Source: a bacterium | Lineage (GTDB): Bacteria; Spirochaetota; Spirochaetia; JABEVK01 | Assembly (NCBI GenBank): GCA_021782055.1 | Contig: JAJXVP010000209.1 | Location: 1-5,162 of the forward strand | Direction: 5' to 3' | Length of the DNA stretch: 5,162 nt | Shown here: positions 1 to 5,162 of the stretch, piece after piece | Position numbering within the stretch: position 1 is the stretch's first letter | Layout: the number at the start of each line of letters is the position of its first letter | Notes under the pieces: model-generated | What the model saw: the letters and a program-made list of their open reading frames with translations, nothing else | Databases searched by the model: none | What the model was told of the DNA's origin: nothing | Program-made: the position numbers and the translations under genes

Positions 1-357
1 CAAAATTTCGGTATCGGGTCGGGGAACTAACACGCCGGGTCCAACTTGAAACTCAAGGCCCCAGAACTCTTTTTTGCCCACCAGGTACGCCACCGGCTCG
101 CCTTGCCGACGGCGTTGCACGAGCTGATCCCAGATAGGCCTGAGCTCGGCCGGCAACACCGTCTCGGGGTGCGCCAAGAGGAACGCCCACGACCAGCCGG
201 TACAAGTTGATAATAAAACACGGGCGTCCAGCTCGGGGGTGGAGCTTGCCGGTCCGTCAGGCAAGGGTAAAGCAAAGGCCTGTGCCGCCTCGTCAAGAGC
301 GCGCCGAACCGTTAGGGTCGAGCTTTCGGTTCCAGTCTCAAAGGTCGGCAAGGGCAT
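1..357 (-). CDS. prmC: Peptide chain release factor N5-glutamine methyltransferase PrmC (HemK), N-terminal part, runs off left edge
   Basis: PrmC transfers a methyl group from S-adenosylmethionine to the Gln of the GGQ motif in release factors RF1 and RF2 in the cytoplasm, which helps peptide release. The visible 119 codons are open to base 1. They give the helical N-terminal substrate-binding domain (residues about 12-80) and then the family's linker motif: QGEPVAYLVGKKEFWG at residues 85-100 and LVPRPDTE at 110-117. The SAM-binding GxGxG loop and catalytic NPPY are not in the window because they lie beyond the left edge. I chose the ATG at 357-355, the only nearby ATG in frame. It lies inside prfA and gives a 20-base overlap, with only a weak AGG just before it, so translation is probably coupled to prfA. 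The prfA-prmC order is widespread in bacteria. Identity is confident from the linker motif; the exact start is less certain. Confidence 0.93.
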   Translation of the reverse strand, partial: MPLPTFETGTESSTLTVRRALDEAAQAFALPLPDGPASSTPELDARVLLSTCTGWSWAFLLAHPETVLPAELRPIWDQLVQRRRQGEPVAYLVGKKEFWGLEFQVGPGVLVPRPDTEIL

Positions 358-1402
358 CCTGCTGGGCGTTGATTTTAAGGGCTTCGGTGATTTCGGCCAG
401 TTGTCCTTCCATGATGCGGTCCAGGTTGTAAAGGGTTAGGTTTATGCGGTGATCAGTTAGACGGTTTTGAGGAAAATTGTAGGTCCGAATGCGGTCAGAC
501 CGGTCCCCCGTCCCCACCTGGCTCTTACGGTCGGCGGCCCGCTCCTGAGCCTTCTTTTGCGCTTCCATTTCAAGAAGTCGCGACCGCAAAACCGTAATCG
601 CCTTTTGCTTGTTCTTTAACTGGGATTTTTCATCCTGGCACTGGACCACAAGGCCGGTGGGAAGGTGCGTGACGCGAACAGCAGAGTCCGTAGTGTTGAC
701 CGACTGTCCTCCGGGACCAGAGGAACGAAAAACATCAATCTTGAGGTCTTTCTCGTTGATGACAATATCCGTTTCTTCGGCTTCGGGCAAAACCGCCACC
801 GTTGCCGCCGAGGTTTGAATCCTTCCGTTGGCTTCGGTGACAGGAACCCGTTGAACACGGTGCCCCCCCGATTCATAACGCAATTCCCCATACACCTCTT
901 TTCCGGCAATCGAAAAGATAATCTCTTTAAAACCTTTAAGCTCGGTTTCGTTGGCGTCGATGATCTCGACCTTCCACCGTTTCAACTCGGCATAACGGCT
1001 GTACATCCGAAACAAATCTGCGGCGAACAAGGCGGCTTCTTCGCCGCCGGTTCCCGCTCGAATTTCCATGATAATGTTTTTTCCGTCCAAAGGATCGCGT
1101 GGCACTAAAAGCTTTTTTAATTCTGCTTCTCGTTTGGCACGGTCTTCTTCTAGCTCTTTGACTTCGTCACGAGCCAGGGCCTTCATTTCAGGGTCGCTTT
1201 CTTGTTCCGCCATTTGCCGGGCCGCCTCAAGAGCGCTGTCTAACTTTTTGAAACCCTCCCACGCGGCGACGGTTTCTTCAAGGTCATGATATTCTTGGGT
1301 AAGCTCGCGGTAGCGTTTCTGGTCAGAAGCCGCGTCCGGGGCGGCTAACAAGGTTTCCAGCTCGCGAAAGCGGCGTTCTTTCATCTCTAGTTTATCTGTC
1401 AT
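338..1402 (-). CDS. prfA: Peptide chain release factor 1 (RF1)
   Basis: RF1 enters the ribosomal A site at UAA and UAG stop codons and triggers hydrolysis of the peptidyl-tRNA. The 354-residue product has the normal RF1 length. It has an N-terminal coiled-coil-rich domain (about 1-105), the conserved RAGTGGEEA segment (115-123), the stop-codon reading tripeptide PVT at 187-189 within SGGHRVQRVPVTE, and the catalytic GGQ at 231-233 within SGPGGQSVNT. The PxT tripeptide marks RF1; RF2 has SPF there. The ATG at 1402-1400 is the first possible start, since an in-frame TAA lies 13-15 bases upstream (1415-1417). It has no recognisable Shine-Dalgarno sequence; a second ATG at codon 7 is possible but less likely. 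It is first in an operon with prmC, which starts before prfA ends. The gene itself ends in TGA, which is read by RF2, not RF1. No key residue is missing. Confidence 0.98.
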   Translation of the reverse strand: MTDKLEMKERRFRELETLLAAPDAASDQKRYRELTQEYHDLEETVAAWEGFKKLDSALEAARQMAEQESDPEMKALARDEVKELEEDRAKREAELKKLLVPRDPLDGKNIIMEIRAGTGGEEAALFAADLFRMYSRYAELKRWKVEIIDANETELKGFKEIIFSIAGKEVYGELRYESGGHRVQRVPVTEANGRIQTSAATVAVLPEAEETDIVINEKDLKIDVFRSSGPGGQSVNTTDSAVRVTHLPTGLVVQCQDEKSQLKNKQKAITVLRSRLLEMEAQKKAQERAADRKSQVGTGDRSDRIRTYNFPQNRLTDHRINLTLYNLDRIMEGQLAEITEALKINAQQDALADL

Positions 1403-1411
1403 GGATTTTTG

Positions 1412-1440
1412 ATTTTATCCACTTTGCTTGCTTTCCTCAA
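1412..1440 (-). promoter_or_regulatory. Candidate sigma70-type promoter for prfA-prmC
   Basis: Read on the minus strand, TTGAGG (1440-1435) and TAAAAT (1417-1412) are separated by exactly 17 bases, matching the -35/-10 consensus TTGACA/TATAAT at 4 of 6 and 5 of 6 positions. The -10 ends only 9 bases before the prfA ATG, so the transcript would start at or within a few bases of the start codon. This agrees with the lack of a Shine-Dalgarno sequence. The match is seen; promoter activity and a leaderless transcript are inferred. Confidence 0.5.
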
Positions 1441-1482
1441 GGATTGTGCGAAAAGTACTGGATTTTTCTGCGGTTTTGCCGA

Positions 1483-1488
1483 TACAGT
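1483..1488 (+). promoter_or_regulatory. Possible -10 element (TACAGT) for the four-gene operon
   Basis: TACAGT lies 8 bases upstream of the ATG at 1497, in a gap with no Shine-Dalgarno sequence. No convincing -35 is found 16-18 bases upstream (sequence around 1459-1466 is T-rich and lacks TTGAC). If it is used, the mRNA would be leaderless for the ATG at 1497, or would have about a 26-base leader for the GTG at 1521. The call is weak and rests on one hexamer. Confidence 0.22.
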
Positions 1489-1496
1489 AACTAACC

Positions 1497-2477
1497 ATGT
1501 GCCGCCTTCTTCGGTGTTCTGTGAAACCGCTTCTGCTTTTGACGATAACCTTTGCTGTGGTGTTTTCTGCCACGGCCCAACAACCTGCTAATCCCCCTCC
1601 GCCTACCACCTCCTCCTCAAACTCAGCCTTTGGCGACCCCCGCAGTACAACCTTGCTCGATGAGGGCTTGGCTCCCATGCGCGCTTCTTCGGTCACTCAA
1701 CCGGCCAGCGTCTTTGCTAAAGGCATGGTGGTGGCCTACTACGGGAGTCCCTCGTCGACACGAATGGGAATCTTAGGTGAAGAAACCATCCCTGAAGCTG
1801 CCGCCAACTTAGAAAAGCTGTGTCAGGAGTACAAGGCCGCCGGTGCTCCCGGTGTTGTTCAACCGGCTTTTCACCTTATCTATGCCACCATTTACCCCGA
1901 AGGCAAGGTAGGTTACTTACCAAATCATGTTGTGCGCACCTATGTTGACTATGCTTTGGAACACGGCATCCTCGTGGTATTAGATCACCAGCTAGGGGTT
2001 ATGCCCATCCGCGAAGCCATGGATTCTATGCTCCCTTGGCTGAAGTACCCCAACGTGCATTTGGCCATCGACCCAGAATGGCGGACAGCAGACCCCGGTA
2101 AAGTCATTGGGCAAATTACCGCACAAGAAATCAACGAAGCCGAAGAGCTCATGCAAAACTACCTTATAAAGAACAACCTACCGGGAAAACGCATGCTCAT
2201 CGTTCACCAATTCAATTACAAGATGATTTTGCACCCTTCGGAAGTCCGCGCCAACTTTTCGCACGTCGACCTGGTGCACCACGCCGACGGTTGGGGACTC
2301 AAAGCGGTCAAGCTCGATACGTATGCCTTTTTGGCGGCGATGAAGAACATGCCCATCACGGGCTTTAAGCTCTTTTACCGCAAGCCCTGGAAAGTACGTG
2401 GGTGGGACACGCCTCTGCTTACCCCCGCACAGGTTTTGGCTCTTTCGCCACGGCCATCGTACGTCAGCTACCAATGA
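1497..2477 (+). CDS. Secreted protein of an uncharacterised family, possibly TIM-barrel-like
   Basis: I know no function for this protein. It resembles hypothetical exported proteins remembered from actinobacteria and others that share a YYGSP...TRMG(I/V)LG segment and end in YQ; this is from memory, not a search. The 326 residues begin with a signal peptide: basic n-region, hydrophobic core at 11-24, and a likely signal peptidase I site after ATA at 25-27. There is no lipobox Cys. A low-complexity Pro/Ser/Thr linker follows at 30-42. The globular part (about 74-326) has YYGSP (81-85), repeated hydrophobic strands ending in polar or acidic residues (VVLDHQLG 160-167, VHLAIDPEW 187-195, LIVHQF 234-239, LVHHADGWG 259-267, GFKLFYR 289-295), and a terminal PSYVSYQ. 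This alternation suggests an alpha/beta barrel, perhaps a hydrolase, but no catalytic residue can be named with certainty. An in-frame TAA at 1488-1490 limits the start to 1497. A GTG at 1521 would give an equally good signal peptide, so the start is open. It overlaps the next gene by 4 bases (ATGA), which implies an operon. Confidence 0.8.
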   Translation: MCRLLRCSVKPLLLLTITFAVVFSATAQQPANPPPPTTSSSNSAFGDPRSTTLLDEGLAPMRASSVTQPASVFAKGMVVAYYGSPSSTRMGILGEETIPEAAANLEKLCQEYKAAGAPGVVQPAFHLIYATIYPEGKVGYLPNHVVRTYVDYALEHGILVVLDHQLGVMPIREAMDSMLPWLKYPNVHLAIDPEWRTADPGKVIGQITAQEINEAEELMQNYLIKNNLPGKRMLIVHQFNYKMILHPSEVRANFSHVDLVHHADGWGLKAVKLDTYAFLAAMKNMPITGFKLFYRKPWKVRGWDTPLLTPAQVLALSPRPSYVSYQ

Positions 2478-2830
2478 AAGCTCGTGCAATCGCGGATCTG
2501 CTTGAAGCGCAAATCCACACCTCCTTTGACCCTGAGTTAGAGCTCAAGTCCGCCTGCGGGGCTGACCTCATGAGTGATGTCATGGCCTTTGTCAAAGAGG
2601 ACGTTGTTCTGCTCACCGGCCTAGTCAATATTCAAACCGTTCGCACGGCGCGACTTCTCGACATTCCTTTGGTGATCTTTGTCCGGGGAAAGCTCCCCAG
2701 TCCCGAGATGATTGCCGAAGCCCAGCAAGCCGGCGTAGTTCTGATGACCACCCAAACCACCCTCTTTCTCGCTTGCGGAAAACTCTTTGAAGCAGGTCTG
2801 AGACGGGGCGGCACTCGCCTAAACGACTAA
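2474..2830 (+). CDS. Small DRTGG-domain protein
   Basis: This 118-residue soluble protein matches the DRTGG-domain fold throughout. A short N-terminal helix (MKARAIADLLEA) is followed by the segment where the family usually has its DRTGG-like turn (about 19-30), then DLMSDVMAFVKED (31-43), VLLTGLVNIQTVRTARLLDIPLVIFVRGKLPSPEMIAEAQQAGVVLMTT, split here only as recalled strands and helices, and LACGKLFEAGL (99-109). The DRTGG domain also occurs in some phosphotransacetylases and beside CBS domains, and is thought to be a regulatory or ligand-binding module; its ligand is not known. The signature residues themselves are degenerate here (KSACGA instead of a TGG-type turn). I took the ATG at 2474, which overlaps the previous stop as ATGA, over an upstream in-frame start at 2402 that would lie deep inside the preceding gene. 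No Shine-Dalgarno sequence precedes it, so translation is probably coupled. Its place just ahead of an exporter suggests, without proof, a sensing or regulatory role. Confidence 0.85.
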   Translation: MKARAIADLLEAQIHTSFDPELELKSACGADLMSDVMAFVKEDVVLLTGLVNIQTVRTARLLDIPLVIFVRGKLPSPEMIAEAQQAGVVLMTTQTTLFLACGKLFEAGLRRGGTRLND

Positions 2831-2834
2831 AGCT

Positions 2835-2840
2835 AGGAGG
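2835..2840 (+). promoter_or_regulatory. Strong ribosome binding site for the exporter gene
   Basis: A perfect AGGAGG stands 6 bases before the GTG at 2847 and decides that start. It shows that this genome uses Shine-Dalgarno initiation, which makes the absence of such a site before prfA and the secreted-protein gene more meaningful. It also suggests the exporter can be translated independently of the two upstream genes. Confidence 0.85.
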
Positions 2841-2846
2841 TTCTCA

Positions 2847-3608
2847 GTGGAGCGTTCCCCCATCCAGATGGTTGCCAACGCGGCAGAATGGCTCATTGAG
2901 AACGGCGCCGAAATTGCCCGCGTAAAAAACGATACCGAGGCCCTCGCCCGTGCTGCGGGGATGCGTGAAGCCGAGTGTTTTGCCCTTCCCACAGGTGTCA
3001 TCATAACCGTCGAAGATGCCGAGGGCAAAACTACGACCGTTGTTCGCCGAATTCATCAAAGGGTTTTACACCTCGAGCGGCTCAACCTCCTTGAGACTTG
3101 CATTCGCGAAGCCGTTGCTCAACCTACCACGGCCGAGATTTTGGCAAAAAAGTTGCGTTCGGCGGCCCAAGCCCCCGGTTGGGGACCTGCCGCATTGATT
3201 CCGGCTTCGGGCCTCGCGGCGGGTGGGTTTGCGTTGTTTTATGGGGGAACTCTGGCCGAAGGGGGTTTAGCCCTTATTTTTGGCCTCGTGTGGGCCGTGC
3301 TTAAACTTTTCTTAGACCGACCCTGGATTCCCGGGGTGTTCACCACAGCGCTGGGATCGTTCCTCGCTGTAGGAGGAAGCCTGCTGGGTGCTGATCTGTT
3401 TCGTCCGCTCAGCGCCGAACCTGTGGCTACCGGTACGTTAATGCTTCTTGTTCCTGGGCTTGCCCTGGTTCAAACTCTTCGTGACTTGGTGGCAGGCGAG
3501 CTGGTGACGGCGCAGTCCCGGTTTGCCGAAGTTCTGATGACGGGGGCGGCTTTGGCCATAGGCGCTACCGTTGCCCTTAGCCTTCATTCGGGAAAATTGG
3601 GCCTATGA
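2847..3608 (+). CDS. Threonine/serine exporter-type membrane protein, N-terminal subunit (ThrE N-domain, YjjP-like)
   Basis: This is the large half of a split ThrE-family exporter. In Corynebacterium, ThrE is one fused protein that exports Thr and Ser; in E. coli the halves are YjjP and YjjB, reported to export succinate, so the substrate here cannot be set from sequence. The 253 residues start with a cytoplasmic domain (1-110) carrying the family pattern NGAEIARVKNDTEALARAAG (19-38), with ALPTGVII (46-53) and a RIH...RVLHLERLN segment (68-80). About five hydrophobic segments follow: 114-133, 136-156, 160-180, 193-210 and 226-246. The family's PG...L..LRDL..GEL...SR motif is at 203-225. The start is the GTG at 2847, set by the perfect AGGAGG 6 bases upstream. 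The gene lies 16 bases after the DRTGG gene and overlaps the next by ATGA. Length and motifs look intact. Confidence 0.92.
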   Translation: MERSPIQMVANAAEWLIENGAEIARVKNDTEALARAAGMREAECFALPTGVIITVEDAEGKTTTVVRRIHQRVLHLERLNLLETCIREAVAQPTTAEILAKKLRSAAQAPGWGPAALIPASGLAAGGFALFYGGTLAEGGLALIFGLVWAVLKLFLDRPWIPGVFTTALGSFLAVGGSLLGADLFRPLSAEPVATGTLMLLVPGLALVQTLRDLVAGELVTAQSRFAEVLMTGAALAIGATVALSLHSGKLGL

Positions 3609-4006
3609 TCCTTGTTTGGACCTTTGCCGCGACCCTTGGTTTTGCCTTTCTTTTGCAATGCCGAGGTTGGACCTTGTTGTGGGCCTCGCTGGGTGGTGTT
3701 GCCGGCTGGGGAGTTTACCTGTTGATGACGCCCCTCGCTGGTCCGTGGATTGCTTACGCCATAGGTGCGGCGGCAGTGACAGCGTGGGCCGAACTTCTTT
3801 CGCGCCTCAGCGGAAAGCCCCCGGTTTCGTACCTGCTGCCGGGGTTAATTCCCATGGTGCCAGGAAAGTACCTCTTTAACGCCATGGACCTGATGGTGCG
3901 TCAACACTTTACCGACGCCGCAACCACCGGCTGGGAAGCCTTCATCATTGCCGTGGCGTTAGTGGTCGGGGTCACCTCGATTTCTGTTTTACTGCGCCGT
4001 CCCTAA
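3605..4006 (+). CDS. Threonine/serine exporter-type membrane protein, C-terminal subunit (ThrE_2, DUF3815, YjjB-like)
   Basis: This is the small half of the split ThrE-family exporter and is expected to form one membrane complex with the protein encoded just before it. The 133 residues are almost all hydrophobic, with about four to five membrane segments (1-18, 22-42, 46-64, 74-92 weakly, 110-129). The family's conserved loop LLPGLIPMVPGKYLFNAM lies at 77-94, matching the usual PGxxPLVPGxxLY pattern. The ATG overlaps the TGA of the previous gene as ATGA, so translation is coupled and the two subunits are probably made in similar amounts. It is the last gene of the plus-strand operon. Its TAA overlaps the stop of the convergent amidohydrolase. 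The substrate is not shown by the sequence. Confidence 0.9.
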   Translation: MILVWTFAATLGFAFLLQCRGWTLLWASLGGVAGWGVYLLMTPLAGPWIAYAIGAAAVTAWAELLSRLSGKPPVSYLLPGLIPMVPGKYLFNAMDLMVRQHFTDAATTGWEAFIIAVALVVGVTSISVLLRRP

Positions 4007-5162
4007 GTTTTACTAAGCTGTTCCTCAATTTCGGGGTTGAGGCCGTCGGTTTGTGTGGCATTCCAAACCATTCTGGCCCCCACCACCGTTTTGACACATT
4101 GAATAAGCCTAAGATTCTGGGGAGGTGTGGCCAAGGGATCGGCCGTGAGTACGGCAAAGTCAGCCAAATAGCCTTTCGCCAAGCGTCCCTTGCGATCTTC
4201 TTGAAACTCGACATAGGCGCTCCCCTCGGTGTAACAACGCAGGGCCTGTTCGGGTGTTAAGCGCTCCGGCCCCTCCCGGTTGCACACCAAGTGCATTCCC
4301 TGAAGGGGGTCACAGAAAGCCTCTCCAGGAATGTCGGACCCAAAGGAAAGCGGAACTCCAGCTTCGAGCAGAGAACGATGCGGGTAAAGGAACGGCACAC
4401 GGTGGCCCCCCAAGACACTAGCGTCCTTTTCGGGTGTCGCCATGGCCGGCGGCTGCGCGGCAACACAAACACCCAAGGCCTTCAGACGAGGAATATCCTC
4501 ACGGCGCAGGGCCTGTACATGCTCTAGGCGCATCCGTAGCTTTACGGCATCGGGATACTTTTGCAAAACATCTTCCCATACATCCAAAAAGGTTCGCGTG
4601 GATCGATCACCAATGGAGTGAAATGCCCCCTGCACCTTTCGCCTGGCTAAGTTCAATAAGACGCCTTGCAACCAGGCAGGGTCAAAATCCATCCCATGGT
4701 CGTCGGTTCCAGGGTAGGGTTCCTCCATCCAGGCGGTTTTGGTCGTAAAGGTGCCATCTAAGAAGTATTTCCAAGGTCCCCGTCGAAGCCAAAGGCTATC
4801 GTACGAGCCCAGGTTCATCCATTTAATGGTCTGGGGAACGCGGCCAAAAGACCAAGCTGATACCCGTGCCGTTAAACGCCTTTGGTTCCGCCAGCGCGCC
4901 AGGGTGAATAACGCGGGGTAATGCCAGGTATTGTCTTGTACAGAGGTTATTCCTAGCCGGCGTAAAACGTCCAGGGAGGTCGCTAGTCTGGCCTCCCGCA
5001 AGTCTTTTTTGTAGAAGATGTCATGAAAATATTTATCCTGGACGGGATTGGGGTGGTATTCGCGCAAAACCCCGGTGGGTTCACCCTCGGCATCGCGTAA
5101 CACCACCCCCGGGGTCGGCTTGACCTCGCGGGAAATGCCAAGGTCGCGCAAAACACGGGAAT
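4003..5162 (-). CDS. YtcJ-like amidohydrolase (amidohydrolase family 3), 5' part missing beyond right edge
   Basis: This enzyme belongs to the metal-dependent amidohydrolase family 3 of the YtcJ type, usually cytoplasmic hydrolases of amide or formamide-like bonds; the substrate is unknown. The frame is open to base 5162, with no start seen, and 385 full codons are visible. The TTG at 5151 should not be taken as the start, because the reading continues upstream as SRVLRDLGIS, the family's NSxxLxxxGI segment. Counting from the Leu at 5151: VVLRDAEGEPTGVLREY (16-32), the lysine before a DG pair in KYFLDGTFTTKTAW (128-141), HSIGDR (178-183, usually HAIGD), RLEHVQ (208-213), the metal or catalytic Asp in FGSDIP (270-275), and a C-terminal KGRLAKGYLADFAVLTADPL (321-340). 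The N-terminal HxH metal site lies outside the window. It ends in TAG at 4005-4003, overlapping the exporter stop on the other strand. Family is confident, substrate is not. Confidence 0.92.
   Translation of the reverse strand, partial: SRVLRDLGISREVKPTPGVVLRDAEGEPTGVLREYHPNPVQDKYFHDIFYKKDLREARLATSLDVLRRLGITSVQDNTWHYPALFTLARWRNQRRLTARVSAWSFGRVPQTIKWMNLGSYDSLWLRRGPWKYFLDGTFTTKTAWMEEPYPGTDDHGMDFDPAWLQGVLLNLARRKVQGAFHSIGDRSTRTFLDVWEDVLQKYPDAVKLRMRLEHVQALRREDIPRLKALGVCVAAQPPAMATPEKDASVLGGHRVPFLYPHRSLLEAGVPLSFGSDIPGEAFCDPLQGMHLVCNREGPERLTPEQALRCYTEGSAYVEFQEDRKGRLAKGYLADFAVLTADPLATPPQNLRLIQCVKTVVGARMVWNATQTDGLNPEIEEQLSKT

Noticed and set aside
27..296. Minus-strand open frame of 89 codons
   Set aside because: It is a frame-shifted shadow of prmC, whose own frame shows the family motifs VAYLVGKKEFWG and LVPRPDTE.
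665..1108. Plus-strand open frame of 147 codons
   Set aside because: It lies wholly antisense to prfA, whose motifs prove the other strand; it has no recognisable domain or ribosome binding site.
1434..1443. Imperfect palindrome TCCTCAAGGA overlapping the prfA -35 element, as a possible operator
   Set aside because: The arms are only 4 bases and there is no second copy or known regulator match.
1402..1467. 9-base direct repeat TGGATTTTT at 1402-1410 and 1459-1467 in the divergent gap
   Set aside because: It is short, T-rich and overlaps the prfA start codon; two copies can arise by chance and no regulator site is recognised.
2402..2473. Upstream 24-codon extension of the DRTGG protein
   Set aside because: It lies inside the end of the secreted-protein gene; the ATGA overlap at 2474 and the domain boundary favour the shorter form.
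4003..4017. Direct repeat CTAAG-TTTTA-CTAAG at the convergent stop codons
   Set aside because: The units are only 5 bases and the copy lies within the amidohydrolase C-terminal codons; chance is sufficient.
4023..4042. Stem-loop CCTCAA-8 bases-TTGAGG just after the exporter operon, as a possible terminator
   Set aside because: The 6-base stem is only half G/C, the loop is 8 bases, and no T run follows on either strand. It also lies inside the amidohydrolase coding sequence.

Overview
The window carries a moderately GC-rich, tightly packed bacterial chromosome segment with almost no non-coding DNA. The only gap longer than 20 bases is the 94-base divergent intergenic region at 1403-1496. No RNA gene, insertion sequence, CRISPR array or phage gene was seen. 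The release factor 1 sequence (PVT and SGPGGQSVNT motifs), a DRTGG-domain protein and a split ThrE-type exporter fit a diderm such as a spirochaete, but this placement is a low-confidence impression from family resemblance.

Left part (1-1402, minus strand): prfA (peptide chain release factor 1) is followed by prmC (the methyltransferase that modifies the Gln of the release-factor GGQ motif). prmC overlaps the end of prfA by 20 bases and runs off the left edge. The enzyme and its substrate are therefore made from one transcript. A good sigma70-type promoter lies so close to the prfA ATG that the mRNA may be leaderless.

Middle part (1497-4006, plus strand): four genes are packed as one probable operon. 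They encode a secreted protein of an uncharacterised, possibly TIM-barrel-like family, a small DRTGG-domain protein, and the two halves of a ThrE/YjjP-YjjB-type exporter. Genes 1-2 and genes 3-4 each overlap by ATGA. Between genes 2 and 3 there are 16 bases holding a perfect AGGAGG ribosome binding site. The exporter halves must form one membrane complex. The roles of the first two genes are unknown, and their grouping with the exporter is the most interesting feature of the window.

Right part (4003-5162, minus strand): the C-terminal two thirds or so of a YtcJ-like amidohydrolase (amidohydrolase family 3) enters from the right edge and ends convergently. Its stop codon overlaps the stop of the last exporter gene by 3 bases, so there is no room for an intergenic terminator.
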